This document shows, in pieces, positions 8,640 to 20,055 of a stretch of 64,000 bases of DNA. Every line of letters begins with the position of its first letter. Within the stretch, counting starts at the first letter, position 1. Source of the DNA: Rhododendron vialii (lineage: Eukaryota; Streptophyta; Magnoliopsida; Ericales; Ericaceae); the NCBI RefSeq assembly GCF_030253575.1, contig NC_080557.1, positions 18,239,501 through 18,303,500 on the forward strand. Reading direction: 5' to 3'. Under the pieces are notes generated by a model. The model saw nothing but the letters and a program-made list of their open reading frames with translations, was not told where the DNA came from and ran no database searches. The translations under genes were made by a program, and so were the position numbers.

Positions 8640-11600
8640 TCACCTCCTCGACCGTTTCCTAGTCTGTTTCGAACCCGCCTCCGCTCCCCCGCCTTCCCTC
8701 CCCCGCTTTCTCCCACCTCCCTCCGCCGGCCCTTTCCTAGATGGCCTTCCAGCTCCTCGCTGCTTTAATGGGCTGCTCTCCTCCTTCCTCCGCTTCCTGC
8801 TGCCGCCTGGCTTCACCAACGGAGTCTCTTTCTTTCCATCCCCTCTCTTCATATTTTCTCGCCTCCCGCCACCACTATTACCCTCGCCTCCCCCGCTTTT
8901 CAACGGCGAATTCCTCTTAATCCTCCTCAAGAAATCCGCCGCCCCTTGCTTCTTCACCGCCGCCGCAGCCACCTCGTTCTTCTTCTTCTTCTTCTTGTCG
9001 TTTCGCATTACATTCCCTGCTTTACCCGCCAAAGAATTGGTTTTCGAATCGGGAGGACTTGTGATCGTTTGGCTGCCCTTGTTGCTCCTCGTGCTTCTCG
9101 TGCCCGTCGCGGGCCTCTCGTTCGTTTTTCGACTCTCCTCTCCCTTCAAATTCGACGAATTTTTCGCAGGTGCGTTGGGATTGAGATTCGGTTTTCCGTC
9201 TGTCGGTTGTGAAGTTTTCGCTGAGATGGAACTGCGTTTGCGGCATACCAGTATGGGACCGGAAGACTTGTCCTTCGCCAACAATGACTCGGGTTTTCGC
9301 GGGTCGGGTTTGGTTTCGAGTGAGGTTGGGTTCGATGGAGCCGGGTCTGGTGAAGAAGAATGGGATCTTTGGGTTGATTTCTGTTTCTTTACTTCTTCCA
9401 GAACGAGGTCACGAAGTTCATGGGCTGTGACAGATTCAATGGATGCTCTGGGGAAGAAGACTATAGCATTGGTGAAGAGGAGAAGGAGGTCACGGTAGAA
9501 TTTGGTGGTGCAATAAGAGTAGGAACCGTTTTCGAGTCTGGTTCGGATTGTTTCGAGATCCATATGGGTTCGGACCATGTTCTTGTACTCGTCCCTGTGA
9601 ATCTGCAGTTGTTCCAAACAGTTTGTTAGTTCGATGCTAAAAAAAAAAACAGTTTGTTAGTTCTTTGTGTTTTTTTTTTTGGCCCAAAATGGTAGTAGAT
9701 TTAATTGATACGAAATAAGCATACATCAACCAACCAAAGAGGGTTATTTATCCCAAATAGAGACAATAATCGGGAAACCGGGAAGTCTAGATTCACAAGC
9801 TTTTACCTCCAGAATCTCACAAACTAACATGGCGATTCCTTGATTATTAGCCATCATCAACCTCTTAGACGAAAATGTTGGCATCTAGGATAGCTGGCAA
9901 GCCCTCGCAACCACGGCGGGCACATGAAGCATTCCGACAACTGGATCCCAAAACCAACGAATGAAACCCTCAACAAATCCCCCGAAAACAAACCAATACA
10001 GCTTTATTTTCACTAGATCTATGGAGACAAAAACCTGGGGAGGACAACACCGGATTGGGGAAATCCAGCCGGGAGAAAGACTCATGGCAAGAAATCGGAG
10101 AGAAACGCTCCACAAAAGGGAGGAGAAGAACAAAACAAAGAAAATAAAACCCCCATTATTCGGTCTTCACAATCAATGCCAACATCAACAGATCTGCCGA
10201 TAGACACCGTAAAACAACGTTTGCTAGAGAGGACGACGGCTGAATCTAACTCGAGGGATATGCAAGAGGAAGTTCTGGAACCCTAAAGCAACCTCCCCCA
10301 AAGGGGAACCCAAAGTTCTTGAAAAGTTTCGAGAAGAGAGCTATAAATTATAAATAATGAGGGCTAAATAATATAAAAAGATTTTACTCGTAGTTATAAA
10401 TAACATTAAACTATTTAATAGATTTTCTTTTTTTCTCCCATGCATAGGATTCATACCCGTTCGTTTTGGAATTTTAGATTTGAATTTATAGATAATAAGT
10501 GTATAGAAAAATAGAGTAATGATTGGAGAGAAATAGATTAGTGATTAGAATCCAAAATCTAAAATCCCTAAACGAACAAGATCTAAATACAAGTTGGTTC
10601 TCGGGGAAAAAACATTCACTGTATTAAAAAGGCACAGTATTCATATGTGAGTCTTTTGGAGAAATTTAATATAGGGGGAAAAAATAAGGGAAATGATTTT
10701 GCCACACCATTTTTTAATAATGCCACACCCTGCAAGTGTATTTTTGCACCAAAAAATACACTTGCAGGGTGTGACATTATAAAAAATGGTGTGGCAAAAT
10801 CACTACCCAAAACTAATCGCTCTTATTAAGATTTGCCATTCATAAACTTGCGAGTGGTATTTTATCAATTACCAAGCTTGTGGCATTTTGATGAGGCCCA
10901 CGATTTGATATTATTCACCGTAGTTTTACAATTCACCAAGAAATCAAAACGCTTTTTGAATTTTTTCATGTTTTGTTCTTATTCAAATTTTTACTTCGTA
11001 TTTGTTAGTTTTAAGCTATGCTTTTATGGATAATTGATTCATCTCATCAAGACGAATCGAAAAGTAAAAAATCACAACTTATACCCAAATATATTTCAAA
11101 ATATCCAAGACAAATTAAGCCCAAAAAGTCAAATACGAAATTTTTTTTGAATAAGAACATAATAAGAAAAAACCCACGAATCTTAGCGAAACAAGCAACT
11201 TTTCTCCGTGAGATCAAAAAATAAAATCTTCTCTCCTCTGCGTTTCCAAGTTTATTCGATATCCTTTGCCAGCCCAAGTCATTAGGCGGAAAAAATAAAC
11301 TATAATCCATGACCATATCCATATGCACTCAATCAACTTAAAGTAAATGATTCCGCAACAACCTATACCTTGTCATTTGGAAAGGAATACATTTATTATT
11401 TCTGACTAACTCTTAAGCAGACAGAAACAAGTGGGTCTCACTACTTTTTTTTTTTTGGTAATCGAGGTGTCTAGGCCAACTTACGTGGACTTCAATTAAA
11501 TTCTTAGGGAATACTAGCACGAAAATCCACCACCACGGCCCCCTACTTAAATCATGGTTTGCTTTCGGAGGGGATCGAAATATCGAATCCTGCCATATTG

Positions 11601-14600
11601 CAAGCGCAAATTTGCCCTCAGCACTGGGGCAACTCATAGCCGGGTGTCTCACTACAATTGTCTATCAATTGAAAATGTGACAACATTAGTGGGACACTGC
11701 GCGCAGTCTATTTGATATCCTTTGCCAGCCAAGTCATTAAGCGGAAAAAATAAACTTTAATCCATGACCATATCCATATGCAATCAACAATCTATACCTT
11801 GTCATTTGGAAAGGCATAAATTTATTACTCTGAATAACTCTTAAGCAGACAGAAACAAGTGGGTCTCACATAATGTGCTCTCACTACTTTTTATTTTTGG
11901 CTAACCGAGGTTTCCGGATCAACTTACGTGCACTTCAACTAAATTCTCGAGAAATACTAGCATAACAACCTACCACCACGGTCTCCCACTTAAATCATGG
12001 TTGCTTTCGGAGGTGATCGAACCTTGCCATGTTGCAAAGGCAAATTTGTCCTTACCACTAAGGCAACCCATGGCTGGGTGTCTGACTACTTTTTCTATCA
12101 ATTGAAAATGTGACAACATTTGTGTGACACTGTGCGCAATCTACTTTTTATCTCGATCTCTAGCAAAATGTAGTAGGGTGCAACATATGAAGGTCTCACA
12201 TCCCTCTTTGTGTAATTTAAGTGATTCCATTGACTCCTATTTAATCACTTAGGTTTTTCGAAAAAACATTTAACTTTGGGAAATTCTTTTTGCACGACAG
12301 TAAAAATGTATCTAAAAGGAGATGTGCGCGATGAAAGTTTTCAAAATCTTTTAACAACGAATTTTCATTCCTAAACGTACAAAAAAACAAATACAAACGA
12401 TGATGATGAACATTAATAATTGAGCTCATGCCTCGGGTAGCTAAGGTAAATTTTTTCTGCCATTGTCGAGTACCCTATGTTCCGAAATGATAGCTCACGA
12501 CGATAAAACGTGCAATTTTTGGACAAAAAATAATGTACTTCGTGCATGATATTTTTGAATTTGTTGACACCAAATTAAAGAACTGTATTTTTCTCTGTTC
12601 AATCAAAGAACTGATTAAGATTTTTAATATATTTAAAAACTGTGCACGAAAGTAGTAACTATTTTTAATCTGAAAGGGAGGCAAGTAGCAATTTACTAAC
12701 GAATGTGGCCCATAAGCAAGAAAGAGGCATCTATATTAGGGCCGCAATCCGGTGCACTGTGTATCGAGGGCCCACGGCGGACTGCACGATGATTTTCCAT
12801 TCTGGTATTTTTTTCTTCTTCTTTCTTTTATGTCAAAAAATAAAGTTGCACTCTAAAACTCTATGAAAGTACCTAAATTCTATGATACCCTATGTTAGGA
12901 TAATCTATCCACCCTAGGGTACCCTACCCTATAATAAAAAAGTGCATCCTAAAATCTTATAAAATTGCCTAAGCCCTAAGGTACCCTAAAATAGACGTGA
13001 GACTTTACAAAATTAATAAGTGGACTTGTGGGCTGGCGAAGTTCACATAATAGTATATATAAAAGAAGTTGTTTGGTCTAACTCTGTATTTCGATTTTTT
13101 TTTTTCATTTAAAATTATTCTTGTTCTGCATCAAACTTTTGTAGATTATTAATATTTCTTAAAAAGAGAAATTAAAAAATATGAACAAAAATAGGAAAAA
13201 ATTAGAGAAGTAAAAAATAATCCAAAATGTTTTGAATAATTTTTTCTTTGAGAACTTTTTAAGGTTTTAATCATAACTTTTTACAACTCTCGTCGATCCG
13301 AACAAATAATTCACAAAAAAAAAAAAAATTTGATGCAAAACTTACAAAGAAAAAAAAAAGAAATGATTTTGTTACTCTCTTTTTTGTTAACGCCACTTCT
13401 CTGCAAGGTGTATTTTTGCAGGTGAGTGACATTAACAAAAAATAGAATGGCAAAATCAGTAGCCAAAAAAAATTGAGTAAAGACAAAAAAAAATTCCAAA
13501 AGAGGCATTAACCCATTCTCGAAAGGAAAATATGTACTTATTTTTTTAGAAGACAATTTTAAGTTCAAAAATCATGTGTTTACGCAAATAATTTTTCTAT
13601 CAATATGAATCTTGTTTGATAGATCTCAATAATACGGCGCAAAAAAAATTGAAAAACTATTTTTCATTTACATTTTATTTGAGTTTGAAAATGTGAAATA
13701 AATACCTATTTTTTAAGAAAGTGTTCTGGAACGAGGCCAGGCAAACTACCTCTTTATCATGGAAAAACTACGACGCATTAATGTTCGTAAATCTTACCTA
13801 GATTTGCCATTACAGACATGGTTTGGGCCTTGACTTAGGTGCTAGTTGGTCCTCTTAAATTCAAAACCTCTTAGTTGCTAATAACTATTGTGGGGCAATC
13901 CATTCGAAACTTTAGATAGTTATATTCACTAGGAACTGTTGTCTGCTAAAAATTCATCAAGATGCACATAAACTAACTGAGTTATGTTAAGCTAGAATAT
14001 CCAATCTAATCCTCTAATTCAAAAAGAGCAATGAATTAATTAAAGAATTTTTACTTTTGAAATTCAAAAAGAGCAATGATTTTCACACTTTCCGTTTTGA
14101 TATATATATATATATATATTGTATTCTTTGTTTTCTAGTGCAACTTTTCTATGTGATTATTCCACTACAAGAGAAGAAAATAAGTGCATGTATCAAAAAG
14201 GCAGTGTAAAAATCATCTTCTATCAAAAATCAAAAGTGCTACACACACAACGGTTGTGTAAAACACAACACACAACTAAAATACAATAAAATGTATGAAT
14301 AGTGAATATTGTAAAGATATCATCATTATCTTTTCAACGACTCCAACTTTATGAATAGTGAATTTACATATTAAAAGTTATAGAAATTTTTATTAAAATA
14401 CAATAAAATGTATGAAGGTCATGCTTGGTATATAAATTTAGTGTCAAATGCTCATGGGGATAAAAATGGGATTTGAAAACGTAAATAGTGAAATGGAGGA
14501 GATCCTCCATATAATTAAATCTGTAATGGAGGAGAAAACAAAGGATGAGTTGGAGTCACAATTTGCTCCAAATTTGAAAAAAAAATAAAGCATGCATTGA

Positions 14601-17600
14601 AATAAAAGACTTATTAGTTTTGAAGTGTCCTGAGAATAAGAAGTCGACTCCTAGAACTTAGAAGGTTCAGAAAAAAAAAAAACTACTGGGAAATTTAAAC
14701 TACCACGAAATGCATTAAAGTAACTAGCCGTGTTTCACATTTCAAAATAAGTACTTAAAAAATAATAATATATTTTCAAACTTAAAAATAATAAATTTAT
14801 TAAAGTAACTGGCCGTGTTCCACATTTCAAAATAAGTACTTAAAAAATAATAATATATTTTAAACTTAAAAATAATGAATTTATTAAAGTAACCGGCCGT
14901 GTTCCACATTTCAAAATAAGTACTTAAAAAATAATAATATATTTTCAAACTTAAAAATAATGGGTTTACGAAAATAATTTTTAAATTTTTTTTATAGGAT
15001 TTAATAGATCTTATCGAAATCTATCAAACAAAATTCATATAATATATTTTTTGATTTCAGTAAGCATATTATTTTTAATCTTGAAAATTAAAAATAAGTA
15101 TTTTTTTAAAGGGAATAAACTGGAACACTACCTAAATGCAAACCGAAATGGAGTAGTAGTTCTCGAATTTCTTATCTTATCGAGCTTGACTATAAGTACT
15201 GACCACAAGGTCCACAACTATACCGACGGGTAAGCGGGGCTCACACCGAATTTCGCACGGATGATTCGAGCTATTTAATAATTTAAAAAAATTGAGTGGG
15301 CCTGTGAAATATCAACTGAATTTGATATGTGTAGGTATTCAATCCAATCTTTTATTTTCTCATTCAGATTTCATTAGATTGAGCTGATTATTCACAAGTT
15401 CATTCAATTTTTCTTTTAATTATTATATAAACGACTCGAATTATTTGCACGGAATCTCAAAATGAGCCCCCGTGCCCATACGTTCAAACCCCATCAGTCC
15501 TGTTAGCATTATAGTCAACTGTACGCATAAAAAGTCCAATAAATAATCCGAAAAAATTTAGTTATATAAACGACTCGAATTATTCGTTCGGAATTTCGGA
15601 AGGAGCCCCCGTGCCCGGAGGCGGGGGCTGCTGTCTCCTTGGGACAGCAGCGTGCTGCTGGGCTCAGTTTCTGGGCCCATTCTGGTCTCGCTCCGATGAT
15701 CGGAATCGTTCACTTTGTAGAACTCGTCGAGTAGAACAACTATGCAAAAAAATCAGCTTAATTGGACATCGTTAAGTGCCTGATCGGAACCTTTTTATGT
15801 TGAAAAGAATGGACCCGAAACACTGGATCAAATCCACTGTAACCCATGGACCGAGAGTTATATGGGCTCTGATTAGGCATTTAACGATATCCAATTAAGC
15901 TGATTTTTTGCGTGGTAATTCTACTCGACGAGCTCTACAAAGTGAACGATTCCGATCATCTGAGCGAAACCGGAGTGGGCCCAGAATGGGGCAGCCGTGC
16001 TGTCCCAAGGGGACAGCAGCCCCCTGCTTCCCCCGTGCCCATACGTTCAAACCCCATCAGTCCTTTTAGCATTGTAGTCAACTGTACGCATAAAAAGTCC
16101 AATAAATAATCCGAAAAAGTTTAGTTTACCTATGAGCTTAAACTAAAAATGGGAAAATACAAGAAGTCAAATATACTCCATTTCAGAAAATAATACTGTA
16201 TCATTTCCCAACTCTTTTGCACAGATTTTGAAAGAGATAAGAGGAAAATAGTAGTATATCTTACGGAATTATTTATACCGTCGGTGAAAATATTTGTTTT
16301 TTTCAAATCAATTACAATATTGCGCAATGTTATCATGTTTTATTGATTGAGACCACTGTTTTATAAAGTGGCATAATGTAATTGATTTATAGAAAATAAA
16401 TATTTACACCGGCAGTGTAAAAAATTTATTCTACGGTATATCTTTAAATTTGGACCATTATGTCTATTACCACATCCACGTCATTAGCTTGTTATTTACC
16501 GTTTGATCAACCTCGTATCTCAACCATCAAATGATATTTTTGAGGTCCAGCGTGGTCCCGATTAATGTCCGGTCAATGATTAACCACAAAACCGATCAAC
16601 GGTGCATATTAGATCACGCTAAACTGATGCACTCTGGAAAATAGAACGACAATAGTACTGGATATTTACCTGGTATTCAAGCCGGCGCTCAAACATCGAG
16701 CCGTGTTTATGCGATCGGATAATATCTAAAAGCCCAACCAACGGCTCTGATTTCACGCCTTCCCTTTTGATGGTGGCGGGAGACACCACCGGCTTGCCAC
16801 CACCGGAAACTTCCTTCTCACGGCGTCGTTTCCTGGTCAAACTCGCCGAGCTCTGCACGTCGCTGCTCTCCTTCACCCCATCCTTCGACCCCTCTACCGA
16901 GTCTCGTAACCCGGCTAACTCACCACCTTTCTTCTCCCGACTCACCTTCGCCGCCGCCGCTTGTTTAGCAGCCACCGTGCTGGAGCTATCGTTGTAGGAG
17001 TCCTCACTGGCCGGTTTCGAGTCACTCGAGACCGGATCCGGCTTGAACCCACTGGTCCCCACCGGTTCCGGCTCTGCACGTCCTTCCAATCCGGCGGGCC
17101 GGTTCGCCGTCGAGCAAGACTCGTTGAACGATCGGTTCTCTCTGTCGGAGACGTCGCCGACGGCGAGCTCCGGCGCCCTTGCGTCATCGTTTTTTTCATT
17201 TGCTGATCTCTCCTCCAAATTCTTTCCCAGATCTGGTTCTCCGTCGTCGTTTTCGTTCTCCTTCAAGCTCCGTTCGCGTTCTTCCTCCAAGCTCTTCACC
17301 TTCAGCTGTAACGACCTGTTGAATAAGCAGATCGGGCTCTGTCAGATCCAGACGTAAATTACTTGTCGTTATTCCACGTAAAAAATAACTCGTAAATTTC
17401 TATTAATATATCTAAATAATCCTAAATAAATATATCTGTTAATTATATTTATACGAAAAATTTGAATTTTAAGAGCACGAGGAGATTAATTTACTGGATC
17501 GAAAGATCGTATCGGTGAACCTCCTGTTTAAGCTCAGAAACTCGGAGTTTTCGCAACTCCTCGAGCCAGGGAATAGTATCGACGACATCGTCGGTTTCTT

Positions 17601-17793
17601 TTTCCGTGAAACGGCGTCTAAGGTCGTCGTATTTGTTTTTGCAGACTTGGGAGGTGAAGAGGAGAGAGAGAGAGCTTCGAGCCTGTAGTTCCATGGCGAC
17701 AGAGCCCCAGTCCTTGGTTCCGTGGCGCTTCACGGCGCACGCCAGCAACAGCTCTTCCCAAGTCGTCCATGTTAATTCCGCCTCCGAAGGCAT
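8640..17793 (-). CDS. MYB/SANT-like and bromodomain protein, three exons
   Basis: Exons on the minus strand are 17793-17495, 17315-16670 and 9602-8640. All borders are GT-AG, and the phases match (299 + 646 + 963 nt), giving 635 residues. Residues about 5-60 are a MYB/SANT-like domain (TWEELLLACAVKRHGTKDW). A short coiled region follows (SLEEERERSLKENEND), then a long acidic linker. Residues about 295-390 are a bromodomain that crosses the second splice site (LLDIIRSHKHGSMFERRLEY joined to IHRDEYKNMVR), with the acetyl-lysine-contacting Asn at about 360 in LLFTNAIVFF. The C-terminal 240 residues are Lys/Arg-rich, as expected for nuclear DNA-binding tails. The architecture matches a small plant family of DNA-binding bromodomain proteins, thought to read acetylated histones. 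The start at 17793 (MPSEAELTW) is preferred; an in-frame ATG lies 14 codons upstream. The 5' region has a GA repeat. The 7.1-kb second intron is packed with repeats. All coding sequence is open. Confidence 0.9.
10694..10802. mobile_element. Foldback MITE, GATTTTGCCA family, copy 1
   Basis: This is a near-perfect palindrome of about 109 bp with ends TGATTTTGCCACACC and GGTGTGGCAAAATCA. The inner arms carry TGCAAGTGTATTTTTG and its complement, with a 2-4 base loop. Confidence 0.9.
11445..11645 (-). mobile_element. Au-like tRNA-derived SINE, copy 1
   Basis: On the minus strand it starts near a tRNA-like head (A-box-like GTTGCCCCAGTGCTGAGGGC, degenerate B box around GGATTCGATA). It ends with the conserved plant SINE tail CACGTAAGTTGGCCTAGACA followed by a CTCGGTTA-like box and a poly(A) tract (T-run at 11445-11456 on plus). 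It is flanked by a 10-bp target duplication GTCTCACTAC (11435-11444 and 11646-11655). Confidence 0.8.
11888..12079 (-). mobile_element. Au-like SINE, copy 2 (duplicated with its flanks)
   Basis: This is the same SINE as at 11445-11645, carried along by the tandem duplication. The B box is better kept here (AAGGTTCGATCACC on minus). Flanks are TCTCACTAC and TCTGACTAC. Confidence 0.75.
13364..13458. mobile_element. Foldback MITE, GATTTTGCCA family, copy 2 (older)
   Basis: The ends TGATTTTG and CAAAATCA and the inner block TGCAAGGTGTATTTTTGCA match the element at 10694-10802. The arms have diverged from each other, so this copy is older. Confidence 0.7.
14716..14963 (+). repeat. Three tandem copies of an 84-85 bp unit
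   Basis: Units start at 14716, 14801 and 14885, each TAAAGTAAC.GCCGTGTT.CA followed by CACATTTCAAAATAAGTACT and an AT-rich part. The copies are about 95% alike. The adjacent 14970-15135 stretch resembles the GGTGTTCCAG MITE family and ends CTGGAACACTACC. Confidence 0.9.
15617..16029. mobile_element. Mutator-type MITE with long arms and 11-bp target duplication
   Basis: Two inverted arms of about 165 bp (15617-15785 and about 15862-16029) pair closely. Shared blocks include GGGGGCTGCTGTC, GATGATCGGAATCGTTCACT and AATCAGCTTAATTGGA. The sequence CCCCCGTGCCC flanks both sides (15606-15616 and 16030-16040). Long terminal repeats with a 9-11 bp target duplication indicate a Mutator-like non-autonomous element. 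There is no coding capacity. Confidence 0.8.
16262..16437. mobile_element. Foldback MITE, about 176 bp
   Basis: The left arm (TTACGGAATTATTTATACCG, then CAAATCAATTACA) pairs with the right arm (TGTAATTGATTTATAG, then ACACCGGCAGTGT and TTCTACGG). It lies about 230 bp from exon 2 of the bromodomain gene. Confidence 0.75.
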
Positions 17794-17885
17794 GATTTTT
17801 GCAGATTTCAGTTTATTTTGTTCAAACAGTATCAAGTCCCTCCATGCCTCTGTATTTAAAAAGGGGTAGGCGAAGTTTATTAGGG

Positions 17886-17920
17886 TTTTCGTCTCTCTCT
17901 CTCTCTCTCTCTCTCTCGTC
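17886..17920. repeat. (CT)n microsatellite in the 5' region of the bromodomain gene
   Basis: About 13 CT units on plus (GA on the gene strand), roughly 95 bp upstream of the chosen ATG at 17793. GA repeats are common in plant 5' UTRs and core promoters. A regulatory role here is only possible. Confidence 0.85.
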
Positions 17921-17924
17921 GTCT

Positions 17925-20055
17925 TCGTTTATTAGAATCTTTTTTTTACCATTTCATTTTAATTGATACTCCGTATTTTTTAAAATGTTTGAATGGATAG
18001 TAGAGTAGTGGTGTTTCACCTTCGTTGCTAGTAGTAGTATGTATGTGTGTCTGGTCTTCAGCACGAAGCTCGTTTCGCGACTACTCTCAGGCGTTGTTTA
18101 TTTGGAAGTAATTTGTTGCAATGCCCTCCAATCATAGGTGGGCATAGGATGCTAATTTTGGGATGAAAAACTTTTAAAATTAATAATCAAAATGTGTCCG
18201 TCAGCATTTGATTATTCATTTAGTTTATAATCAAATTTAACAATCTCTATCTCTACATTGATTATTTTTGCATTCTAAACCAAAAAAAAACCCCACAATA
18301 CACAATGCACATTTGTCCAATCACAAACGAGTTTCAATCACACACCTGACCACACCAAATTATTCGTCTCGATGAGACGATTTCAATGTAAGGTGTTTTT
18401 GAGTTATTGAGTTTTAAGCTTGGTTATGGAATGTGTGGAATTTGGTTCTAAAAGACTTGTAAATTTAGTTATTACAATGTGAGGTATTTTTTTAAGCATT
18501 GTTGTTAAATTTATTTATTCACACCCATTTGCTTATTACAATGGGGATGCTATAAGGTTTTGGAAGTGTAAACAAGATCTAGGGATTGTGTAGTGCGCAA
18601 TTTGAGCCATTCATTTCTCTTTAGATTTCAAAAAGTATTACTTTCTTTGCGTCTAAATAAATGTCTGGCCTGCAAGCTTAGGCTTTAAAAAAAAAATCAT
18701 TCTTTTGTTAAAAAATTTAAAAAAAATCACAACTTGAAAGAACTCATCAATATCGATTGATTTGTGGAAAAAAATTTAATTTTTTAAACAAAAGAATGCA
18801 TTTTTTTAGAGACCTAAATTTGCGGTTCGAATATTTATTTAGGGATAGAGGAAGTACTTCTTCTTTTTTTTTATACGCACGGAGGAAGTACTCAATTAGG
18901 CATTTTTAGCGAAATTGGACCATTAAAAGTACTTTTGAATCTTTTATCTCTACAATCAGTGATCTAAATTTCAAAAGTATCTTACATGTAAATACTTTTA
19001 GTGCTCCATTCGGCTAAATAAGCCAACTAGCTTATTTTTTTGTCATTATTCAATTTTTTTTTTGTATTTGTTAGTTTTTCGTCAATTTTTTGAGAATTAT
19101 TGTATCGTCATGACGAGAGGAATCTAAAAGGTAAAAAATTATGATCGAAATCCAAATTTTTTGAAATAAAGAAGAAAAAATTTGCTTATTGGCTTATTTT
19201 TGTCTTTATTCAAAAAAATTAGGTTTCGATCGTAATTTTTTACTTTTTAGATTCCTCTTGTCATGACGATTCAATAATCCCTAACAAATTGACGAAAAAC
19301 TAAGAAATACGAAATTTTTTTAAATAAAACCAAAAAAATAAATCAGTTGATTTATTTAGCCGAACGAAACCTAAATCTAGGCCACTAAGAACACTTTTCA
19401 TACGGTTTGAATTGTGCACGACTAGTGAACTCTAGGTTGCCCGGTTCCGTGTAGACTAATAAATCTTAGCTATGTTTGAAATACCCTTGAAATTATTAAT
19501 ATATTGAGAGAATTTGGAAGAAAGAACTGCAGAAGCACACCCGTCCTCTTACACTCCCTTTCATTGCGATACGACTAAATGCCCGGGATTATAAATTTTA
19601 TATAGTATTATCCCTTTTTTTGCAACTTATCAATGTGAATATTATAGATATTTTTTGGGTGTTTTTTTTTTTTACCTTTAAGAGCATCCAAGTCACACTA
19701 GCTTCTTTCCCCCAAAGCTATAGTAACGAGCCAATGCAGTCAATTGGCCACACATCAGCCTCTTCATTGGTGGGGACCACTTGTCAAAATTTAAAGTTTG
19801 CAACAGTCCATCTTTATCTTAGGCGAGTCACTATTCATCCGTTAAGGGTATTTTATTAGTTTCTAAACTGGTACTTTGTCTCTCCCACTTCTTCTTTTTT
19901 TTTTAATTGAACCCGTAGGACGCATTGCGAATTCTAAAACAGTCCTTACTGACATCGAATTGAACTAATTTTTTTAGAAACCTATAAAAAATATTTTAAG
20001 AATGAACGACGGTTCGAATCATCTTTGTAGGATCCATAATAGGTCCCGCAAAAAC
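17925..20055. other. Spacer upstream of the bromodomain gene, with MITEs
   Basis: No gene is supported. About 18650-18857 is a decayed inverted-repeat element (GCGTCTAAATAAATGTCTGG against a similar right end). About 19008-19373 is a foldback element (listed). The 19680-19860 part looks like half of another MITE (GAGCATCCAAGTCACACTAG). The rest is AT-rich and featureless. Confidence 0.6.
19008..19373. mobile_element. Foldback element of about 366 bp
   Basis: The left arm starts CCATTCGGCTAAATAAGCC and the right arm ends GATTTATTTAGCCGAACG. Inner arms share GATTCCTCTTGTCATGACGA-like and TTTTTCGTCAATTT-like blocks. Related but more decayed foldbacks occur at 25266-25641, about 32665-32960 and about 37380-37700. 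Confidence 0.8.

Larger units (their letters stand above)
11252..12152. repeat. Tandem duplication of about 456 bp, each copy with a SINE
   Basis: Copy one (about 11252-11707) and copy two (about 11708-12152) share the same order: GATATCCTTTGCCAGCC, CCATGACCATATCCATATGC, a SINE in minus orientation, and TCAATTGAAAATGTGACAAC. Copies differ by scattered substitutions and small indels. The SINE is at the same relative place in both, so the duplication came after the SINE insertion. Confidence 0.85.
9603..16669 (-). other. Large repeat-filled intron 2 of the bromodomain gene
   Basis: The intron is about 7067 bp, GT at 16669 and AG at 9603. No other gene is visible inside it. It holds two foldback elements of one family, a SINE-bearing tandem duplication, a three-copy tandem repeat, a Mutator-type MITE and another foldback (all listed separately). 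The 9668-10330 part has a T-tract followed by moderately GC-rich sequence that could be a LINE 3' end in minus orientation. A copy of AACAGTTTGTTAGTTC is repeated at 9616 and 9649 around an A-rich 17-bp insert. Positions 12840-13000 contain a degenerate internal duplication with TACCCTA words. Confidence 0.85.

Noticed and set aside
8995..9498. A 167-codon plus-strand open frame
   Set aside because: It is antisense to exon 3 of the bromodomain gene and mirrors its GC-rich basic tail; it has no family features.
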